A DNA stretch of 8,796 nt. It comes from Candidatus Aminicenantota bacterium. GTDB lineage: Bacteria > Acidobacteriota > Aminicenantia > UBA2199. The stretch lies in contig JAHELQ010000196.1 in the NCBI GenBank assembly GCA_024644125.1, positions 1 through 8,796 of the forward strand. The letters run 5' to 3'. The notes under the pieces were generated by a model. The model did not search any database, had not been told where the DNA came from, and was given only the letters and a program-made list of their open reading frames with translations. Numbering within the stretch: the first letter of the stretch is position 1; each line of letters begins with the position of its first letter. The position numbers and the translations under genes are program-made. Positions 6,527 through 8,796 of this stretch are shown piece after piece.

Positions 6527-7978
6527 CTAGTTTACCAGTTTGGCGAGCGCCCGCTTGATCCCTTTGTATTGTTGGGCGTCCACTCCTTTGCGTAGGTAGT
6601 CGATCGTGATATCCACCAGTTTTTTGTGGGAGGATTTACCCGGATCCTGATGTTGGAACTCGTATGCGGTCACCATGTAATTGTTCATTCCCACCCGGTA
6701 GGTTTTAGCGTCATCCAGAGGAGCGCCTTCACTGGTGACGATATCGACGGCTTCGATGGTGAAATCCGCTTTATGGCGGACCGTGTATTGGATACCGGAG
6801 ACCTGGAGGTCAGGCTCGTTGCCCCGTTTGAAATCATACGCTATAAAATCGCGAATCTCTTTGGGGGACATCTCCATCACCACCACGTCGTTGCCGAAGG
6901 GCAGCATGGCGTGAACGTCTTTCAACCTGACGGTTTCAAACATTTTGCCGATACGGATGCCGCCGTTATTGTGGAATACCATGTCGAGGTTCAAGTCGGC
7001 GCGGACCGCGTCGGTAATGAGGCAGCCGAGCTCAGCCTTGCCTTCCAGAGATACCGACAGAGTGGTCACTTCCTGGTTGAGGAAAGGATTTTTGTCCACT
7101 TCATCGATTATATCCTTCACATCTTTGATTTCGTTCTCGATGGTCTTGATATCGATGAGGGAGCTGTGTTTCTCCACCACTTTACCGTCTTTGACTTTCA
7201 ACTCCACGCGGCCCACGTAGCCGGTGTGGTCGCCGGCCTGCGCGATCAACACTCCGTTTACCTCGACGGGCTTTCCCACTTTTGTGTGAGAATGGCCGCC
7301 GATAATGAGGTCCAACTCGCCCATTTGTTCCGCCAGTTTCTCATCCACCCCAAATCCAAGATGGGTCAATGCCATGAACACATCGCTCTCCTGTTTAAGG
7401 GATTTGTATTGAAGGGCGGTCTCGATACCCCTGGAGAAGGTGATACCTTTGACATTGGCGGGCAACGTGCTGGGAATCCCTGTATCCAGGTCGGTCTGAA
7501 CAACGCTCAGAACCGCGATTTTAATGTTCTCTTTAGTAGTGAGGATTACATACGGTTTCAGTTGCGGCAAGATCGCGCCGTCCATTTTGACATTGGCGCA
7601 AATGACGGGGAATTTCGCCCGTTCGATATAACTTTTCAATACCTCCTGGCCATAGTCGAACTCATGGTTGCCCAATGCCTGGACATTCAATCCGAGCTTA
7701 TTGTATAATTGCAGGATAGGTTCGCCCTTTGGTTGGTATAGATCCACATAGGGGTTGCCGCTGAAATTGTCGCCGGCGCTCATAAAAAAGACATTCGGGT
7801 TTTTTTGCCGTTCCTGTTCCAGGAGCCAGGCGATTTTAGCGAAATTGTGTATCCTGGCGTGAACGTCGTTCACATGTAAAATGACAATCGTGCTGTCTTT
7901 CGCCGGTTTACAGGAGCCGAAGCTCAACACCAGCAAGATCGAGAGGACGATCAACGCTATAATTCGATATGCTCTCAT
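6527..7978 (-). CDS. Lipoprotein 5'-nucleotidase / UshA-like metallophosphoesterase
   Basis: Exported nucleotidase of the UshA/YfkN family, 483 residues, two domains. The N-terminal lipoprotein signal (basic MRAYR, hydrophobic 6-20, then FGSC with C23) implies membrane anchoring outside the cytoplasm. The calcineurin-like domain carries the dimetal site: D38 and H40 (NDVH), D70 (SAGDN), N103-H104 and D107 (GNHEFD), H206 (THLG), and H229 and H231 (GGHSH). The C-terminal 5'-nucleotidase domain follows from about 300, with HNNGGIR (336-342) and PFGNDV (360-365) lining the substrate pocket. Exact substrates (5'-nucleotides, 2',3'-cyclic nucleotides, UDP-sugars) cannot be read from sequence. The start is well supported by AAAGGGGG 6 bases upstream. 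It sits between the small beta-grasp-like gene (15-base gap) and tdk (27-base gap) in one operon. Confidence 0.92.
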   Translation of the reverse strand: MRAYRIIALIVLSILLVLSFGSCKPAKDSTIVILHVNDVHARIHNFAKIAWLLEQERQKNPNVFFMSAGDNFSGNPYVDLYQPKGEPILQLYNKLGLNVQALGNHEFDYGQEVLKSYIERAKFPVICANVKMDGAILPQLKPYVILTTKENIKIAVLSVVQTDLDTGIPSTLPANVKGITFSRGIETALQYKSLKQESDVFMALTHLGFGVDEKLAEQMGELDLIIGGHSHTKVGKPVEVNGVLIAQAGDHTGYVGRVELKVKDGKVVEKHSSLIDIKTIENEIKDVKDIIDEVDKNPFLNQEVTTLSVSLEGKAELGCLITDAVRADLNLDMVFHNNGGIRIGKMFETVRLKDVHAMLPFGNDVVVMEMSPKEIRDFIAYDFKRGNEPDLQVSGIQYTVRHKADFTIEAVDIVTSEGAPLDDAKTYRVGMNNYMVTAYEFQHQDPGKSSHKKLVDITIDYLRKGVDAQQYKGIKRALAKLVN

Positions 7979-7993
7979 AGATTACCCCCTTTC

Positions 7994-8197
7994 TCACTCA
8001 TCGCATTTTTTTATATAAATCCGGTCGTCTTCGCTCAATTCCCCGGCGGGCGACAAACTGTTCCCCCGGTGATCGAGGATGTCTTCGACCTGTATTGTTT
8101 GACGGCCCTCGTCACGGTTCAAATGCAGCGCGACCGCGTCCCTGACCGTGGCGCCGGAAAAAATCTCCACTATTTGATCATTGATATAGATTTTCAT
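7994..8197 (-). CDS. Small ubiquitin-like (ThiS/MoaD-like beta-grasp) protein, function unknown
   Basis: A 67-residue protein I cannot name. Its pattern fits a small beta-grasp fold: strands MKIYIND and IVEIF (1-13), a turn GATVRDAVALHL (15-26) like the helix start in ThiS/MoaD, and a closing DDRIYIKK (57-64) where ThiS has DGDxIxL. It lacks the C-terminal Gly-Gly that ThiS and MoaD need for thiocarboxylation, ending KKCDE instead, with a single cysteine (C65). Sulfur-carrier activity is therefore not supported. The ATG at 8197 is chosen because GAGGAG lies 4 bases upstream; an in-frame TTG at 8209 is part of that ribosome site and is not a likely start. It is the first gene of the operon, 15 bases before the nucleotidase, which suggests a linked role, but none is known. 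Confidence 0.75.
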   Translation of the reverse strand: MKIYINDQIVEIFSGATVRDAVALHLNRDEGRQTIQVEDILDHRGNSLSPAGELSEDDRIYIKKCDE

Positions 8198-8232
8198 AGC
8201 TCTCCTCAATTTCTTTATGTTAACGAAAATTC

Positions 8233-8261
8233 ATTCTAAAGAACATGCTATAAATTGTCAA
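8233..8261 (-). promoter_or_regulatory. Strong sigma-70-like promoter for the nucleotidase/tdk operon
   Basis: On the minus strand, a perfect TTGACA (8261-8256), a 17-base spacer and TAGAAT (8238-8233). A start near 8226 leaves a leader of about 28 bases before the ATG at 8197. This is the best promoter in the window and supports constitutive, fairly strong expression of the three-gene unit. Its -35 box coincides with the last codons of an open minus-strand frame (8248-8448), which would fit a promoter built on remnant DNA. Confidence 0.75.
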
Positions 8262-8448
8262 GATACCTCATCGCCAGCCGCAGTAAATCGGTGGTGAATA
8301 CTCGCCTGTCCCCGAGATCCGAGATCCGCTCTTTCGAATCGAGATGCGATCGTCGGAGAAGAGAAGGGGCTCGATATACGTTCGCTTGACCGGAATTTAT
8401 TCGGCAATAGGCCAATTGGTACGGAATTTTGAACGATTCATCATGCTT
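8248..8448 (-). pseudogene. Possible gene remnant: open frame without a start codon
   Basis: A minus-strand frame of 66 codons runs from just after a stop at 8451-8449 to TAG at 8250-8248 with no ATG or GTG start at its head; an internal TTG is the only canonical option. Its translation has a coding-like, charged look (for example LDSKERISDLGDRRVFTTD, then LLRLAMRYLDN), but I recognise no family. It may be the 3' end of a decayed gene or a translated dispersed repeat. The second reading is favoured by a 14-base stretch inside it (8300-8313) that recurs inverted at 8753-8766 in another frame. Confidence 0.25.
8300..8313 (-). repeat. Left arm of inverted repeat flanking the 21-base array
   Basis: On the minus strand this reads GGGGACAGGCGAGT, identical over 14 bases to plus-strand 8753-8766. 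After it, ATTC follows directly here, and after four extra bases in the other arm. The arms lie about 440 bases apart and enclose the array. By rough hand arithmetic a 14-base inverted match in 587 bases has a chance below one in a thousand. Confidence 0.7.
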
Positions 8449-8469
8449 TTACTAAAAATTCATAAGACT

Positions 8470-8796
8470 ATGTCACTTTTCAGTGACACGATGCAGTTTC
8501 TACTTGACATAAAGCAGTTTCTGCCTGACAAGTTGCAGCCTTTGCCTGACACGATGATACAAATAAGTCTATTATCTACAATTCTAATCCGCCAAAAGCA
8601 GTTTTTGCCTGACGTTACGATACAAATCCGTCACAATGTGCTACATTTCGGTAAGCCACCGCAGTTTCTGCTTTACATTTTGCAGGCTATCCTTTACATT
8701 TTTCCCGTTATCCCTCTGAATATGGTAAATGTTTCTCTATTGGAAAAAGACTGGGGACAGGCGAGTCAGTATTCTCGCATCTTTGATTCTATCAGG
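8470..8796 (+). CDS. Possible heptapeptide-repeat reading frame, 3' end outside window
   Basis: The plus-strand frame from ATG at 8470 is open for 109 codons to the window edge. It spans the 21-base array, which it reads as seven-residue units: QFLLDIK, QFLPDKL, QPLPDTM, then QFLPDVT, QFLLYIL and QAILYIF. The stretch from residue 65 to about 91 is hydrophobic enough for a membrane segment. For coding: the third codon of the unit varies as CTA, CTG and TTG yet always gives Leu in the five best copies, and IQI is written ATA-CAA-ATA and ATA-CAA-ATC. Against: there is no Shine-Dalgarno before the ATG, no known family, and a dispersed repeat lies inside the frame at 8753. A repeat with a period divisible by three easily stays open by chance. 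Confidence 0.25.
   Translation, partial: MSLFSDTMQFLLDIKQFLPDKLQPLPDTMIQISLLSTILIRQKQFLPDVTIQIRHNVLHFGKPPQFLLYILQAILYIFPVIPLNMVNVSLLEKDWGQASQYSRIFDSIR
8471..8488. repeat. Perfect hairpin at the left end of the array
   Basis: TGTCACTTTTCAGTGACA: two 7-base arms, TGTCACT and AGTGACA, around a TTTC loop. Its right half ends in TGACA in the same 21-base register as the repeats that follow, so it may be a divergent copy. No T-run follows on either strand, so a terminator role is not supported. The TGTCA tip resembles IS21- or Tn7-type ends. Confidence 0.55.
8493..8698 (+). repeat. 21-base-period repeat array, consensus GCAGTTTYTGCYTGACA
   Basis: Recognisable 17-base units start at 8493, 8514, 8535, 8598, 8661 and 8682; the spacings are 21, 21, 63, 63 and 21, all multiples of 21. 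The best copies are GCAGTTTCTGCCTGACA (8514), GCAGCCTTTGCCTGACA (8535) and GCAGTTTTTGCCTGACG (8598). Between them, GATACAAAT recurs at 8556 and 8619, exactly 63 apart, showing a higher-order 63-base unit. Copies at the right end shift from TGACA to TTACA. Either DNA-binding sites on one face of the helix (two turns apart) or a heptapeptide coding repeat would give this spacing. It is not a CRISPR array, since there are no regular unique spacers. Confidence 0.85.
8753..8766 (+). repeat. Right arm of inverted repeat flanking the 21-base array
   Basis: GGGGACAGGCGAGT on the plus strand, the mate of 8300-8313. It is read in a different codon phase from the left arm in the two open frames that cross the arms, so the conservation is at DNA level. 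It probably belongs to a dispersed repeat whose remainder lies beyond the right edge. Confidence 0.7.

Noticed and set aside
6626..7708. Long plus-strand open frame of 360 codons
   Set aside because: It lies opposite the 5'-nucleotidase, whose metal-binding motifs are complete; the plus frame is rich in His and Phe as expected for an antisense shadow.
8198..8209. Upstream TTG start giving a 71-residue version of the small beta-grasp-like protein
   Set aside because: The TTG-AGG-AGA codons are themselves the Shine-Dalgarno for the ATG at 8197.
8493..8698. Possible CRISPR array
   Set aside because: The repeats are 17 bases with only 4-base gaps in places, they diverge strongly, the larger gaps hold repeat-like sequence, and no cas gene is nearby.

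Overview
The window is a bacterial chromosomal segment made mostly of housekeeping genes. It has five parts: a leftward pair (thiI, a GT4 glycosyltransferase), a short divergently placed XRE-type regulator, a rightward operon (trmJ-cysS-hemW), a leftward operon (ubiquitin-like small protein, lipoprotein 5'-nucleotidase, tdk), and a 600-base right-hand region with no recognisable gene but clear repeat structure. The gene families do not fix the phylum. Several genes have good Shine-Dalgarno sites, which argues against typical Bacteroidetes. Composition is roughly balanced. The nucleotidase lipobox (F-G-S-C) and the Gram-negative-like Tdk suggest a diderm, perhaps of the FCB group or a related candidate phylum. 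That placement is inference only.

Layout. 1-882 (minus) is thiI, cut by the left edge. 911-1981 (minus) is a GT4 glycosyltransferase, 28 bases upstream of thiI, with a good promoter at 2044-2072. 2158-2571 (plus) is a helix-turn-helix protein, followed by a 21-base imperfect palindrome and then a near-consensus promoter. 2680-5902 (plus) is trmJ, cysS and hemW, tightly packed with a 4-base trmJ/cysS overlap and a Shine-Dalgarno on the cysS stop codon. A hairpin with a T-rich tail closes this operon at the convergence with tdk. 8197 down to 5930 (minus) is the small beta-grasp-like protein, the surface or periplasmic nucleotidase and thymidine kinase, read from a TTGACA-N17-TAGAAT promoter.

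How the genes fit together. trmJ, cysS and thiI share a tRNA theme: 2'-O-methylation, cysteinyl-tRNA charging, 4-thiouridine from cysteine sulfur. The nucleotidase/tdk operon suggests salvage, with nucleotides dephosphorylated outside and thymidine rephosphorylated in the cytoplasm.

The least ordinary part is 8210-8796. It holds a 21-base-period array (consensus GCAGTTTYTGCYTGACA) whose recognisable copies all fall in exact multiples of 21. The array is also continuously open in one plus-strand frame that would encode seven-residue repeats (QFLPDxx), and that frame runs off the right edge. Two arms of a 14-base inverted repeat flank it. Whether it is a coding repeat or a multi-site DNA element (for example a transposon end) cannot be settled from this window. 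The other notable point is that hemW has no canonical start codon where the family and the ribosome binding site put it: an ACG sits there.
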